From the NCBI GenBank assembly GCA_946998225.1, contig CAMPYH010000001.1, positions 124,001 to 188,000 of the forward strand: a stretch of 64,000 nt of DNA, given 5' to 3'. The notes under the pieces are model-generated. The model was not told the origin of the DNA. It searched no databases and saw only the letters and a program-made list of their open reading frames with translations. This stretch comes from an uncultured Clostridiaceae bacterium. GTDB taxonomy: Bacteria > Bacillota > Clostridia > TANB77 > CAG-508. Below are positions 7,535 through 15,335 of the stretch, piece by piece. A program made the translations under genes and the position numbers. Positions within the stretch are counted from its first letter, which is position 1. The number at the start of each line of letters is the position of its first letter.

Positions 7535-7876
7535 ATGAAAACAAAAGATGTAGTTAAAGAAATTTTAAAAAACAAGCCAAAAACAAGAAACAGCGACCAT
7601 TGGTTATATTTTGAATATATTAAAGAGATTACAAAAGATGTAAATAAAATTGATTTTATAAATATATTTCTAGAACCTAAAAAAAATAATATTGCTAATT
7701 TTGAAACTGTTTCTAGAGCGAGAAGAAAAATTCAAGCTGAAGATAGAGAAAGTGGAGATATGCTTATGCAAGCTGAAAAAGATGTGGAAAAAGAAAGACG
7801 AGAATTAGAAAAAGAATTTAGAAAACTTTACTCAGCGAATTATAAATTTGCAGAGAGTAGATGGACGGAGGAATAA
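7535..7876 (+). CDS. Hypothetical early phage protein
   Basis: 113 residues with a good ribosome site (atggagatga). Starts MKTKDVVKEILKNKPKTRNS and contains FETVSRARRKIQAE, a pattern common among small uncharacterised Firmicute-phage early proteins located near replication genes. Mostly helical and charged; the second half looks like a coiled coil. No function assigned. Confidence 0.65.
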   Translation: MKTKDVVKEILKNKPKTRNSDHWLYFEYIKEITKDVNKIDFINIFLEPKKNNIANFETVSRARRKIQAEDRESGDMLMQAEKDVEKERRELEKEFRKLYSANYKFAESRWTEE

Positions 7877-8089
7877 ATGGACTGGGATAAATATAAAAAA
7901 GATATGTACTTACGAGCAATGCGAAAAGATATATGCAAAAAAATTAGTGAAAAACTAGGCGATATTATAAGTGAACTAGATTATGAAAATATTGAAGATA
8001 TAAATAAAGCTTGCGACGAACTTGATATGTATATTTTAGAGATTGAAAAAATGCTCGGAGAATACTATGAAAGGGCAGACAATTATTAA
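7877..8089 (+). CDS. Hypothetical small helical phage protein
   Basis: 70 residues, starting immediately after the upstream stop behind GGAGGAATAA. Charged and helical (DICKKISEKLGDIISELDYE). Not recognised. Part of the tightly packed early operon. Confidence 0.55.
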   Translation: MDWDKYKKDMYLRAMRKDICKKISEKLGDIISELDYENIEDINKACDELDMYILEIEKMLGEYYERADNY

Positions 8090-8102
8090 AGGCGGTGAAA
8101 AT

Positions 8103-8366
8103 ATGGAAAATAGAATAAAAAATAAAAATGAATTACTATTTGAATTTACGGCGACAAAAGGTATGGCGAGGATATTTTTTGAAATTATAGATGAATTAGA
8201 GAAAAACATTGACGAAAATAATATTTCAATAAAAGAGACAAAAAAAGTAATGGAGAATCTAAAAAATAGAATGGAAAATATAAAAGATGAAATTATATTC
8301 TTAAATAATTTTATCCAAAAATTAGATGAAAGGGGCGATATATGGGACGAGTTAAAGATGGATTAA
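8103..8366 (+). CDS. Hypothetical coiled-coil phage protein
   Basis: 87 residues when started at ATG 8103, preceded by AAAGGCGGTG. An earlier start at 8043 would overlap the previous gene by 47 bp and is less likely. Two long helices (VMENLKNRMENIKDEIIFLN). No recognised family. Confidence 0.55.
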   Translation: MENRIKNKNELLFEFTATKGMARIFFEIIDELEKNIDENNISIKETKKVMENLKNRMENIKDEIIFLNNFIQKLDERGDIWDELKMD

Positions 8367-8473
8367 TTAATATAACAAAAGTAAAAAAAGAGATTGAAAT
8401 AAAGCAAAAAATTCAAGAATTTGAAAATAAAAAAATGGAGATGATTTACCAAAAATCATCTTCAAGAAACTAA
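8342..8473 (+). CDS. Very small hypothetical phage protein
   Basis: 43 codons, ATG at 8342, preceded by GAAAGGGGCGATAT and overlapping the previous gene by 25 bp. Begins MGRVKDGLINITKVKKEIEI. Supported by a ribosome site and by filling an otherwise empty 155-bp gap in a dense operon. Function unknown. Confidence 0.4.
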   Translation: MGRVKDGLINITKVKKEIEIKQKIQEFENKKMEMIYQKSSSRN

Positions 8474-8521
8474 ATATTATTATATACGATTTTATATAAG
8501 AAATCAAGAAAGGTGTAAATT

Positions 8522-9121
8522 ATGGATTTTGAAAAATTAAAAGAAATTAATAAAAATTTAAAAACAATAGATATAAAAGGTAAAGACTATGTAGAGGTAA
8601 ATAAAAGAGTATTAGCCTTTAGGGAACTTTATCCAAATGGAACAATTGAAACTAATCTAATAAGTGTGGTTGATGGAACAGTCTTAATAAAAGCTATGGT
8701 AAGAGATGAAAATGAAAAAATACTAGCTACGGGATTAGCTTACGAAAGAGAAAATTCATCTTTTATAAATAAAACATCATACGTTGAAAACTGTGAAACA
8801 AGTGCAGTAGGAAGAGCTTTAGGATTTCTAGGAATTGGAATTGATGGCAGTATTGCATCAGCGGAAGAAGTTGCAAATGCACAAAAAGAGCAAGAAAAAA
8901 TTAAAATGGAAAATGAAAAATTAAAGGTAATGATTTTGATGAGAAAAAAGAAATTAGAACAAGATAAAAGTGAGGCTGAAAAAACTTTTATAAAAGAAAT
9001 ACTAAAAAAGAATAATATAAGTGATGAAAAATTAGGAAATTTAAGTGTAGAAGAATTTACAAAACTAGAAGAATATATAAAAAAAGAAATAGAAAAACAA
9101 AAAAAACAAAAAGAGGTGTAA
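8522..9121 (+). CDS. Putative single-strand-annealing recombination protein (ERF/Sak-like)
   Basis: 199 residues with AAAGGTGTAA before the start. The core motif block NKTSYVENCETSAVGRALGF with LGIGIDGSIASAEEVANA is the conserved signature of a family of phage annealing-type proteins found beside Gp157 and SSB genes. Such proteins anneal complementary single strands during phage recombination. The N-terminal 125 residues hold the domain and the rest is a Lys/Glu-rich helical tail. Context (Gp157 next, ssb downstream) supports a recombination module. The exact superfamily (ERF, Sak/DUF1071) is uncertain. Confidence 0.65.
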   Translation: MDFEKLKEINKNLKTIDIKGKDYVEVNKRVLAFRELYPNGTIETNLISVVDGTVLIKAMVRDENEKILATGLAYERENSSFINKTSYVENCETSAVGRALGFLGIGIDGSIASAEEVANAQKEQEKIKMENEKLKVMILMRKKKLEQDKSEAEKTFIKEILKKNNISDEKLGNLSVEEFTKLEEYIKKEIEKQKKQKEV

Positions 9122-9122
9122 T

Positions 9123-9626
9123 ATGAATAATCTTTATGTAATAAATGAGCAAATAAAACTAATTGATTATTTTTTAGATAATCCAGAAACAGAGGAACAA
9201 AATAAAGATAATCTAGAAATATTAAAAAAAATAGTACTGGAAGACTTTGGAACTAATGCAGAAGCAATATATAAATACATTAAAGAAACAGAATCAAGGA
9301 TTGAAGCAAAAAAGCAAGAAGAAAAAAGATTATATGAGCTAAGAAAATCAGAAGAAAATAAAATAGATAGACTAAAAGACTTAATTAAAGAAAGTATGAA
9401 CATATTAGAGGAAAAGAAAATTGAAACAAATTTAGGATATTTCCAAATTAGAAAAAATCCATTAAAGGTAAATATTTTAGATGAGACAAAAATTCCAAAG
9501 GAATTCATAGAAATTAAAACTATTGAAAATATTAATAAAAAAGAATTGCTAAAACATTATAAAGAAACTGGCGAAATTATAGATGGAGTAAATTTTGAGC
9601 AAGGCGAAAGCTTGCAGATGGTGTAG
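9123..9626 (+). CDS. Siphovirus Gp157-like protein
   Basis: 167 residues. The N-terminal helical half (LIDYFLDNPETEEQNKDNLE) followed by the typical ending GYFQIRKNPLKVNILDETKI and KELLKHYKETGEIIDGVNFE identifies the Gp157 family (pfam05565), known from Streptococcus thermophilus phages where expression was linked to phage resistance. Its biochemical role is unknown; it commonly neighbours annealing proteins, as here. The start is 2 bp after the preceding stop. Confidence 0.88.
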   Translation: MNNLYVINEQIKLIDYFLDNPETEEQNKDNLEILKKIVLEDFGTNAEAIYKYIKETESRIEAKKQEEKRLYELRKSEENKIDRLKDLIKESMNILEEKKIETNLGYFQIRKNPLKVNILDETKIPKEFIEIKTIENINKKELLKHYKETGEIIDGVNFEQGESLQMV

Positions 9627-9633
9627 GTGGCAT

Positions 9634-9834
9634 ATGAGGTTCGATTTAGTAATAGAAAGAGTTATACAAAAATATAACGATGTGGAAAGAGAATTACGAA
9701 AACAAGCTGTACAAGCAAAAGATAAAAAAACACATAATGAGCTAATGGATAGAGTTACTATATACTCTACATTTACAGATGATTTAAATACTTTAATAGA
9801 GATGTATGAAGCGAAAGAAAAATTAGGAATTTAA
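9634..9834 (+). CDS. Hypothetical phage protein
   Basis: 66 residues from ATG 9634, preceded by GTAGGTGGCAT; a TTG at 9595 inside the upstream gene is disfavoured. Helical, charged (IERVIQKYNDVERELRKQAV). Not recognised. The next gene starts 2 bp after its stop. Confidence 0.5.
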   Translation: MRFDLVIERVIQKYNDVERELRKQAVQAKDKKTHNELMDRVTIYSTFTDDLNTLIEMYEAKEKLGI

Positions 9835-9836
9835 TT

Positions 9837-10289
9837 ATGAAAATATTTAAAAAAATTGAGTTAAGAATAAACGGGATATATCCAGAGTTAGTTATACCGT
9901 TTAACAACTTCAAAGAAGTGTCTGATGAGTTGCAGGAGCTGGTAGACAAAAAAGAAGTGGTAGTTATTAAAATAGATGAGTTTAAGAGCAAGAGAACGCT
10001 TAACCAAAACAGACTGTACTGGGAGCTTGTAAATAAAATAGCTAGATTAATTGATGTATCAGACACAGAAGTACATATACAAATGTTAAGAGACTATGGA
10101 ACGTTAAAAGGCGTGTATGAAGTACTAGGTGGAGAGATAAATGAAAGGTATGCAGATGAAATAGAAAAAAATATATATGCAGTCTACAAAGGTAGCTCGG
10201 AGATGGATACAAAAGAATTTAATAAATTAATAGACGGCGTAATATATGAAGCAAAGGAATTAGGATTGGAGACAAGCAAATATGAATGA
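9837..10289 (+). CDS. NinB/Orf-like phage recombination protein
   Basis: 150 residues. Contains the family hallmark KSKRTLNQNRLYWELVNKIA and the ending SSEMDTKEFNKLIDGVIYEA then KELGLETSKYE, as in the widespread phage NinB/'Orf' recombination-mediator group thought to bind single-stranded DNA and assist annealing proteins. Located between Gp157 and ssb in the recombination block. Family assignment is by recalled motif, not alignment. Confidence 0.65.
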   Translation: MKIFKKIELRINGIYPELVIPFNNFKEVSDELQELVDKKEVVVIKIDEFKSKRTLNQNRLYWELVNKIARLIDVSDTEVHIQMLRDYGTLKGVYEVLGGEINERYADEIEKNIYAVYKGSSEMDTKEFNKLIDGVIYEAKELGLETSKYE

Positions 10290-10509
10290 ATTTAAAATAA
10301 TATTAGAAAGATATAAAAAAGCAATAGAAAATAATAATGATGAAAAAATATCTAATTATGAAGAAGCATTATATAACTTATTCAAAAGGCATGAAAATCT
10401 ATCAAAAAAATTGAAAAAAGAGTGCCAAAAATATTTTGACTTATTAATTGATATAGCTTTTGGAGTCGGCGGGATAGTAAGTAATGAAGAGTTTAATACA
10501 GAAAAATAA
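10282..10509 (+). CDS. Hypothetical phage protein
   Basis: 75 residues; start overlaps the previous gene by 8 bp (GACAAGCAAATATG). All-helical, charged; includes KKECQKYFDLLIDIAFGVGG. Not recognised. Its 3' end overlaps the zinc-binding gene by 26 bp. Confidence 0.5.
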   Translation: MNEFKIILERYKKAIENNNDEKISNYEEALYNLFKRHENLSKKLKKECQKYFDLLIDIAFGVGGIVSNEEFNTEK

Positions 10510-10750
10510 AGAGTGCTATATATGTGGAAATACACACGGACTACATTTACACCATATCTTTCCAGGATATGGATATAGAAAAAATGCAGATGATGAGCGG
10601 TTAACCGTGTATCTGTGTGCAGTACACCACCAATATGTACATAGCAACAGCAAGGCGATGTTACAGCTACAGCAAGTGGCACAAAAAGAATTTGAAAAAA
10701 AGAATAGTAGAAAGAAATTTATAGAATTATTTGGAAAAAGTTTTTTATAA
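10484..10750 (+). CDS. Small HNH-like zinc-binding phage protein
   Basis: 88 residues with the pattern C-Y-I-C then LHLHHIFPGYGYRKNADDE and VYLCAVHHQYVHSNS. These are two zinc ligand pairs plus the double His of a beta-beta-alpha metal (HNH-like) fold, a common small phage protein of the early region. The family includes proteins thought to act as nickases or RecA-associated nucleases (Ref-like), but activity here is inference. It overlaps the upstream gene. Confidence 0.75.
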   Translation: MKSLIQKNKECYICGNTHGLHLHHIFPGYGYRKNADDERLTVYLCAVHHQYVHSNSKAMLQLQQVAQKEFEKKNSRKKFIELFGKSFL

Positions 10751-10768
10751 AAAGAAAGGAAGATTAAA

Positions 10769-11227
10769 ATGGAAGAATTAAAAGAATTTAAAAAAGAACT
10801 TGAAGAAATGTTAGAAAAAGTAAATGCAAAACTAGAGGAAGATGATAAAAAATATTGGCTATTCCATAATGGAGAAGTTATGCAATTCACAGACGATGAT
10901 CATAGACTTGATATATTTAACAAAGAAATAGGTAATTATTTTAAAACAAAACAAGAGGCAGAAGAATATCTAGAAGATTTAAAGGTAAAAGTAGAAATTA
11001 AAAAAATAGCTGAAGAGTTAAACGGAGATGAAAAAATAGATTGGGACGATGACGCTCAACAAAAATATTTTTTGATATACAATTATGGCTATTCAGAATT
11101 TGAATATCATCATGAATATACTTGGAAATCAGAAGGAACGATATACTGTTTAGATAAAAAATTTGCGAATGAATGTGTAAAAAGAATAGGACTAGAAAGA
11201 TTAGAAAATTATTTAAAGAGAAACTAA
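10769..11227 (+). CDS. Tandem paralogue family, copy 1 of 3
   Basis: 152 residues; ribosome site AAAGGAAGATTAAA. Domain plan shared with the next two genes: an N-terminal coiled coil (MEELKEFKKELEEMLEKV), a tryptophan/tyrosine-rich strand, an EIGNYFKTKQEAEEYLEDLK module, an AEELNGDEKIDW motif, and a C-terminal GTIYCLDKKFANE...IG.ERLENYLKR module. This Trp/Tyr-rich build is seen in uncharacterised phage and prophage proteins of Firmicutes and Fusobacteria. No enzyme motif is visible; function unknown. Confidence 0.75.
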   Translation: MEELKEFKKELEEMLEKVNAKLEEDDKKYWLFHNGEVMQFTDDDHRLDIFNKEIGNYFKTKQEAEEYLEDLKVKVEIKKIAEELNGDEKIDWDDDAQQKYFLIYNYGYSEFEYHHEYTWKSEGTIYCLDKKFANECVKRIGLERLENYLKRN

Positions 11228-11246
11228 ATAAAGAAAGGAAATAAAA

Positions 11247-11693
11247 ATGGAAGAAAAAATAAATGAATTAGAAAAAATTTTAAATGAACTAAAAAAAGAA
11301 ATTAAGAATGAGAACATTTACTACACAATATCAAACCTAAATATAATAGAAAATAAAGATAAAAACAGACTTGTAGATAAAGGGAGACAAGAAATAGGTA
11401 ATTATTTTGAGACAATTGAAATGGCTGAACAATATATTGAAAATTTAAAAGTTGAACAAGAGTTAAAAGAAATTGCTGAAGAATTAAATAATGGAAGAAA
11501 AATTGATTGGAATAATAAGCTTCAAGATAAAATTTATTTATACTATAATCATGATTTTAAATATACACTATTCGGTACTGAATACACACACCAATCTGGA
11601 GGGGTTATATACTGCTTATGTAGAGATTTTGTACATGTAGCTATTGAAAAAATAGGTAAACAAAGATTAGAAAATTATTTAAAAAGAAAGTAA
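11247..11693 (+). CDS. Tandem paralogue family, copy 2 of 3
   Basis: 148 residues with the same domain plan as its neighbours (EIGNYFETIEMAEQYIENLK, AEELNNGRKIDWNNK, GGVIYCLCRDF, GKQRLENYLKRK) but the most divergent of the three, with its own N-terminal helix. Ribosome site GAAAGGAAATAAA. It lies 19 bp after copy 1 and 17 bp before copy 3. Function unknown. Confidence 0.72.
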   Translation: MEEKINELEKILNELKKEIKNENIYYTISNLNIIENKDKNRLVDKGRQEIGNYFETIEMAEQYIENLKVEQELKEIAEELNNGRKIDWNNKLQDKIYLYYNHDFKYTLFGTEYTHQSGGVIYCLCRDFVHVAIEKIGKQRLENYLKRK

Positions 11694-11710
11694 TAGAAAG
11701 GAAGATTAAA

Positions 11711-12172
11711 ATGGAAGAATTAAAAGAATTTAAAAAAGAACTTGAAGAGATTTTAGAAAAAGTAAATGCAAAACTAGAAGAAGATAATAATAAAGTATAT
11801 TGGACAATAGACGACGGGGGAGACGTAATAAAGGATACAAACGATAGTTATCTACTAGATAGATTTAGAAAAGAAATTGGAAATTATTTCAAAACAAAAA
11901 AAGAAGCAGAAGAATATCTAGAAGATTTAAAGGTAAAAGCAGAAATTAAAAATATAGCTAAAGAATTAAATAAAGGTAAAGAAATAGATTGGGATAATGA
12001 AGATCAAGAAAAATATTCCTTAAATTACAACAACATCCATAGAAACATTAATATTGTCAATTTTTCAAACAAACAAGAGGGAGCAACATATTGCTTAGAC
12101 AAAAATTTCAAGGAAGAATGTATCGACAGAATTGGAAAAGAAAGATTAAAAAATTATTTAAAGAGAAACTAA
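11711..12172 (+). CDS. Tandem paralogue family, copy 3 of 3
   Basis: 153 residues. The first 54 bases of its ribosome site and start region (from 11695) are identical to those of copy 1 (from 10753), and the N-terminal coiled coil is nearly identical, so copies 1 and 3 share a recent ancestor or have undergone gene conversion. Downstream the sequence diverges, most in the Trp/Tyr-rich middle and the segment before GATYCLDKNFKEE. Function unknown. Confidence 0.73.
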   Translation: MEELKEFKKELEEILEKVNAKLEEDNNKVYWTIDDGGDVIKDTNDSYLLDRFRKEIGNYFKTKKEAEEYLEDLKVKAEIKNIAKELNKGKEIDWDNEDQEKYSLNYNNIHRNINIVNFSNKQEGATYCLDKNFKEECIDRIGKERLKNYLKRN

Positions 12173-12191
12173 AAAAGAAAAGGAATGAAAG

Positions 12192-12839
12192 ATGTCAGGA
12201 TATATAATGAAATACTATATGTGGAAAATGCAAAATTTACAATGTTATATGGCAATTAACGTAGAAGGGGAAATATTATTTACTTTTGAAAAAAACAGTG
12301 TGGAAGTGTTTACAATAGAAGTTACAGAAGAATTAGCAGAAAAAATTATGAAAGATTATAGAGGCAACAACAGAACAAATTTTGAACAAAGTGTATACAA
12401 AAATATAAAAAGTCAAATTATACAAGAAGAAAGAAAAATGAAAAATAAAGGAATAATAAGAATAGAAGAATCAGATACAAAGAAAATAATTAAATTACTT
12501 GAAGAAATAAAAGAAGAAAATAAAAAAGGGAAAACTATAAGTATAACAACACAAACAGCTGAAGGAATACAAACAGTAACAGAAAAAGAGATACAAGAAA
12601 AGAAAGAATCAGAAGAAATTAAAATAGGTAAAAAAATAACAGTGACAGGAACAGGTGGAGTTGGAACAGATATACTTCTAGACGATAAATACTCAATAGA
12701 TAGACTAGATAATTTTGAAATAGAAATGGATCCAGTAGAAGGAGACAAAGTGATATTAGAATTTTTCCCACACGAAATAGATGTTAAAACAAATAGAATG
12801 GGAAATATCACAAAAAAGAATGGAGAAGAAAATGAATAA
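12192..12839 (+). CDS. Hypothetical phage protein upstream of ssb
   Basis: 215 residues (ATG 12192 with AAAAGGAATGAAAG). Two parts: an N-terminal domain rich in aromatic residues (YMWKMQNLQCYMAINVEGE) and a C-terminal beta-rich part (KKITVTGTGGVGTDILLDD, then EMDPVEGDKVILEFFPHEID) joined by a Lys/Glu/Thr linker. Its stop overlaps the ssb start by 8 bp, implying coupled translation. Not recognised. Confidence 0.6.
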   Translation: MSGYIMKYYMWKMQNLQCYMAINVEGEILFTFEKNSVEVFTIEVTEELAEKIMKDYRGNNRTNFEQSVYKNIKSQIIQEERKMKNKGIIRIEESDTKKIIKLLEEIKEENKKGKTISITTQTAEGIQTVTEKEIQEKKESEEIKIGKKITVTGTGGVGTDILLDDKYSIDRLDNFEIEMDPVEGDKVILEFFPHEIDVKTNRMGNITKKNGEENE

Positions 12840-13227
12840 TATAAATTTAATCGGAAGATTAACAAAAAATGTAGAATTAGCTACAACACAAACTGGAAAA
12901 ACAAAAGCAAGTTTCACACTTGCTGTAGAGAGAAAATATGGAAAAGAAAACCAAAATGCAGACTTTATAAACTGTGAAGCATGGGAAAATACAGCTAAAT
13001 TTATGGCACAATACATGCACAAAGGCGATCGTATTGGCCTAACTGGAAGACTTGCAATAGATAAATATCAAGACAAAAACGGAGAAACAAAGACATACAC
13101 AAAAGTAATAGCAAACGAAGTATATTTTGCAGATGGTAAAAAAGATGTAGAAAAAGAAAATGCTGGAATAGACTTAATCAATTCAGCTTTTAATATTGAT
13201 AGCATAGGCGAGATTGACTTTAATTAA
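12832..13227 (+). CDS. ssb: Single-stranded DNA-binding protein
   Basis: 131 residues from ATG 12832 (MNNINLIGRLTKNVEL); an in-frame extension to 12781 lies inside the upstream gene and is rejected. The OB-fold is clear: KTKASFTLAVERKYG, INCEAWENTAKFMAQYMHKG, GLTGRLAIDKYQDKNG, KVIANEVYFADG. The C-terminal tail is short and ends IGEIDFN, an atypical version of the acidic tip used for partner binding. A terminator follows directly, closing the early operon. Confidence 0.95.
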   Translation: MNNINLIGRLTKNVELATTQTGKTKASFTLAVERKYGKENQNADFINCEAWENTAKFMAQYMHKGDRIGLTGRLAIDKYQDKNGETKTYTKVIANEVYFADGKKDVEKENAGIDLINSAFNIDSIGEIDFN

Positions 13228-13261
13228 ATAAGTGGGCTTATTTAGCCTGCTTATTTTTTTA
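13227..13261 (+). terminator. Rho-independent terminator after ssb
   Basis: The stem AATAAG-tg-GGC pairs with GCC-tg-CTTATT around a TTATTTA loop, followed by eight T. It lies at the ssb stop codon. Confidence 0.85.
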
Positions 13262-13289
13262 AAAATTACTAAAGAAAAGGAAAATAAAT

Positions 13290-13682
13290 ATGAATAAAAT
13301 GGAGTTAACAGAAATTGAAAAGAAAAATATAATTCGAGAGTATATTTTTAGGAATGCAGAAGATGTAGAAAAAGGCATAAATGCTATATATGAAATGATT
13401 ACATCGTACGAAGATAGACTAAAAAAGAAATATAAAACAAAAGAAAATGAAAAAAAATATAAAGATACAATAAAAAAATTAAAGGCTACACAAAAAAATA
13501 AATTGGACGAGACAAGAGAAAAAATGCAGAAAAAACATAAAGAAGTATATAGGTTAAATTCAAAAATTAAAATTCTAGAAAAAGAAAAAACACTCGCTGA
13601 AGATGAAGTTAAGTTATTAAAGTTTAATATAAAAAAGTTGCAAATGGAAATAAAGAAATTAAAGGCGGGAAAAAATGTTTAG
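13290..13682 (+). CDS. Coiled-coil hypothetical phage protein
   Basis: 130 residues, ribosome site AAAGGAAAATAAAT. From about residue 35 to the end it is one long Lys/Glu/Leu coiled coil (SKIKILEKEKTLAEDEVKLL); only the first 30 residues look globular. Overlaps the next gene by 8 bp. Function unknown. Confidence 0.6.
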   Translation: MNKMELTEIEKKNIIREYIFRNAEDVEKGINAIYEMITSYEDRLKKKYKTKENEKKYKDTIKKLKATQKNKLDETREKMQKKHKEVYRLNSKIKILEKEKTLAEDEVKLLKFNIKKLQMEIKKLKAGKNV

Positions 13683-14013
13683 ATACAATAAATTTAAAAA
13701 TAAAAAAACTAAGGTAGATGGTATTGTTTTCGACAGTCAGAAAGAGGCAAAAAGGTATTTAGAATTAAAAATGCTATTAAAAACAGGCGAAATAAGCGAA
13801 CTTAAATTGCAACCAATATATATACTTCAAGATAAATTTAAGCTAAACGGTAAAACTATAAGAGATATTAAATACATTGCAGATTTTGAGTATTTAGATA
13901 ATGCGACGGGCAAAACGGTTATTGAAGACGTAAAAGGTATAAAAACTGATGTGTATAAGTTGAAAAAAAAGCTGTTTCAAAAAAAGTATGGAAAAGATAT
14001 AAATGAAATTTAA
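13675..14013 (+). CDS. DUF1064 PD-(D/E)XK-like phage nuclease
   Basis: 112 residues. Motifs of the DUF1064 family: NKFKNKKTKVDGIVFDSQKE, AKRYLEL, ISELKLQP, IADFEYLD and VIEDVKGIKTDVYKLKKKLF. The E (in the SQKEAKRYLE helix), D (YIADFEY) and ExK-like (EDVKG) pattern matches a PD-(D/E)XK nuclease core, and the family is predicted to act on branched or packaging DNA in phages. Located in the middle region shortly before the late regulator. Confidence 0.85.
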   Translation: MFRYNKFKNKKTKVDGIVFDSQKEAKRYLELKMLLKTGEISELKLQPIYILQDKFKLNGKTIRDIKYIADFEYLDNATGKTVIEDVKGIKTDVYKLKKKLFQKKYGKDINEI

Positions 14014-14028
14014 CAAAAGAGGAAAAAG

Positions 14029-14406
14029 ATGAATAAAAAATATTTATTTAAGATAATTAAAAACTACGATAGGAATAAAAAAAGAATTGAAGAGATAAGA
14101 AAAGAAACATATGCTTTAAATGCAATTGACTATTCGCAGGTGAGTTCGAACGCTAAAGGCAAGGGCAACACAGCGGAAATGATTTATAAATTTGAAAATA
14201 ATCTGGAAAAAATAAAATTAGAGAATCAAATAAATGCAGTAGATAGAATGCTACTACGCCTAGACTATAGGCAAGATAGAGTTTATTCTGAAATAATAAT
14301 AAAAAATAGAAAGGCATATGCACTAGAGTCGGAGGGCATTTCTGAACGAACCGTATATAGATTAAAAAATGAAATTTTATGTATTTTAAATGAAGAATTA
14401 ATGTAA
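14029..14406 (+). CDS. RinA/ArpU-like late transcription regulator
   Basis: 125 residues. The N-terminal half is helical; the C-terminal half contains the sigma-factor-like helix-turn-helix typical of ArpU/RinA proteins (VDRMLLRLDYRQDRV, then ESEGISERTVYRLKNEIL). These proteins switch on late packaging and structural transcription. It is the last gene before a terminator and sits upstream of the candidate late promoter at 15632-15685, whose phased repeats are a plausible target (inference). Confidence 0.75.
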   Translation: MNKKYLFKIIKNYDRNKKRIEEIRKETYALNAIDYSQVSSNAKGKGNTAEMIYKFENNLEKIKLENQINAVDRMLLRLDYRQDRVYSEIIIKNRKAYALESEGISERTVYRLKNEILCILNEELM

Positions 14407-14412
14407 ATACTG

Positions 14413-14438
14413 AAAAAGCCTATAATTAAGGGCTTTTT
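14413..14438 (+). terminator. Rho-independent terminator after late regulator
   Basis: Stem AAAAAGCC / GGCTTTTT around a TATAATTAAG loop; the T tract is part of the stem's right arm. Confidence 0.8.
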
Positions 14439-14474
14439 AAATGTAAAAAAGTTAAAGAAATTTTAATAAATTGC

Positions 14475-14503
14475 TTGACATGTATCTTGATATGGTGTAT
14501 TAT
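14475..14503 (+). promoter_or_regulatory. Strong sigma-A-type promoter
   Basis: TTGACA (14475-14480), 17-bp spacer, TATTAT (14498-14503), ending about 30 bp before the start codon of the gene at 14536. It follows the terminator, so the 14536-15268 pair is an independent transcription unit. Confidence 0.8.
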
Positions 14504-14535
14504 ATAAGTATAAAGATAAGAGAAAGAGGTGTAAT

Positions 14536-15072
14536 ATGAAAAAGATAAAGGAAATGCTAGAAACAATAGAAAAATACGGAGATGAAATAAAAATAGAAGA
14601 ACAATTCAAATATGTATTTAATAATGAAAATGAAGACTTGGAAGAAATGGTAGAAGAGGCTGAAAAAGAAAATCTAAAAGCACAACATCTTGAAGGCGAT
14701 TTCATCTATTTTAACGAATTAAAAGAAAAATATGAAGATGAAATGATTAAATACTTCAAAGAAAATTTAGCTGAAAAAAGATTAGAAGAAATGAAAAAAA
14801 GAATAGCAGAAAGAGGATATACATATTTTGAAGTAGAAACTGAAGAAATCGGTGGCAATGATATTTGTAGTGAATACATGAGTGGAGATTTTGAAGAAAT
14901 TATAAAAAAATATGCGAAAGCATTACATGGTGCGGAAGTTGAATTAAGAAATGGAGCACCTAAAAGAGTTAAACTAGTAAGATTGATTGCATACGTTTCT
15001 GAAGACCAAGAAGAATTCGACGATGATAATATGGAAACTTTAATTAGTCAAGAAGTTAGGAGGATTTACTAA
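14536..15072 (+). CDS. Acidic hypothetical protein paired with a ribbon-helix-helix protein
   Basis: 178 residues, very Glu-rich, ribosome site AGAGGTGTAAT. The N-terminal 75 residues look helical; the C-terminal part (YTYFEVETEEIGGNDICSEY, KRVKLVRLIAYVSEDQEEF) looks alpha/beta. Not recognised. It has its own promoter and is followed after 1 bp by a CopG/Arc-like gene, an arrangement reminiscent of self-regulated two-gene modules. Whether it is a toxin, anti-host or regulatory protein cannot be told. Confidence 0.6.
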   Translation: MKKIKEMLETIEKYGDEIKIEEQFKYVFNNENEDLEEMVEEAEKENLKAQHLEGDFIYFNELKEKYEDEMIKYFKENLAEKRLEEMKKRIAERGYTYFEVETEEIGGNDICSEYMSGDFEEIIKKYAKALHGAEVELRNGAPKRVKLVRLIAYVSEDQEEFDDDNMETLISQEVRRIY

Positions 15073-15073
15073 T

Positions 15074-15268
15074 ATGATAGCAGAAGAAAAATTAGAAAAG
15101 TTAAAACAAGCAGGATATAAACGTGTAGAAAGATATAGAAAAACAAGAAAAAGTATTAGTGTATTTTTGGATAGTGAGCTAGTAGAGAAATTTAATAAAA
15201 AATTAGAAAAAGATGGATTAAGCAAAACTGACTTTTTCAAAAAAAGTGTAGAAGATTATTTAAAATAA
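15074..15268 (+). CDS. Ribbon-helix-helix (Arc/CopG-type) protein
   Basis: 64 residues. The strand KSISVFLDSELVEKFNKKLE followed by KDGLSKTDFFKKSVEDYLK is a typical ribbon-helix-helix dimer unit at about residues 25-64, preceded by a short basic arm. It begins 1 bp after the stop of the acidic gene with AGGAGG inside that gene's end. Probably autoregulates the pair. Confidence 0.7.
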   Translation: MIAEEKLEKLKQAGYKRVERYRKTRKSISVFLDSELVEKFNKKLEKDGLSKTDFFKKSVEDYLK

Positions 15269-15335
15269 TATAAGAAAATGTAATAAAACACTTGATGTAT
15301 AATATAATTATAAAAATAAAAAAAGAGGTGTAATT

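Noticed and set aside
10484..10750. Calling the small HNH-like protein a homing endonuclease
   Set aside because: It is in-line in the early operon with overlapping neighbours and lacks the size and context of a mobile intron or intein nuclease.
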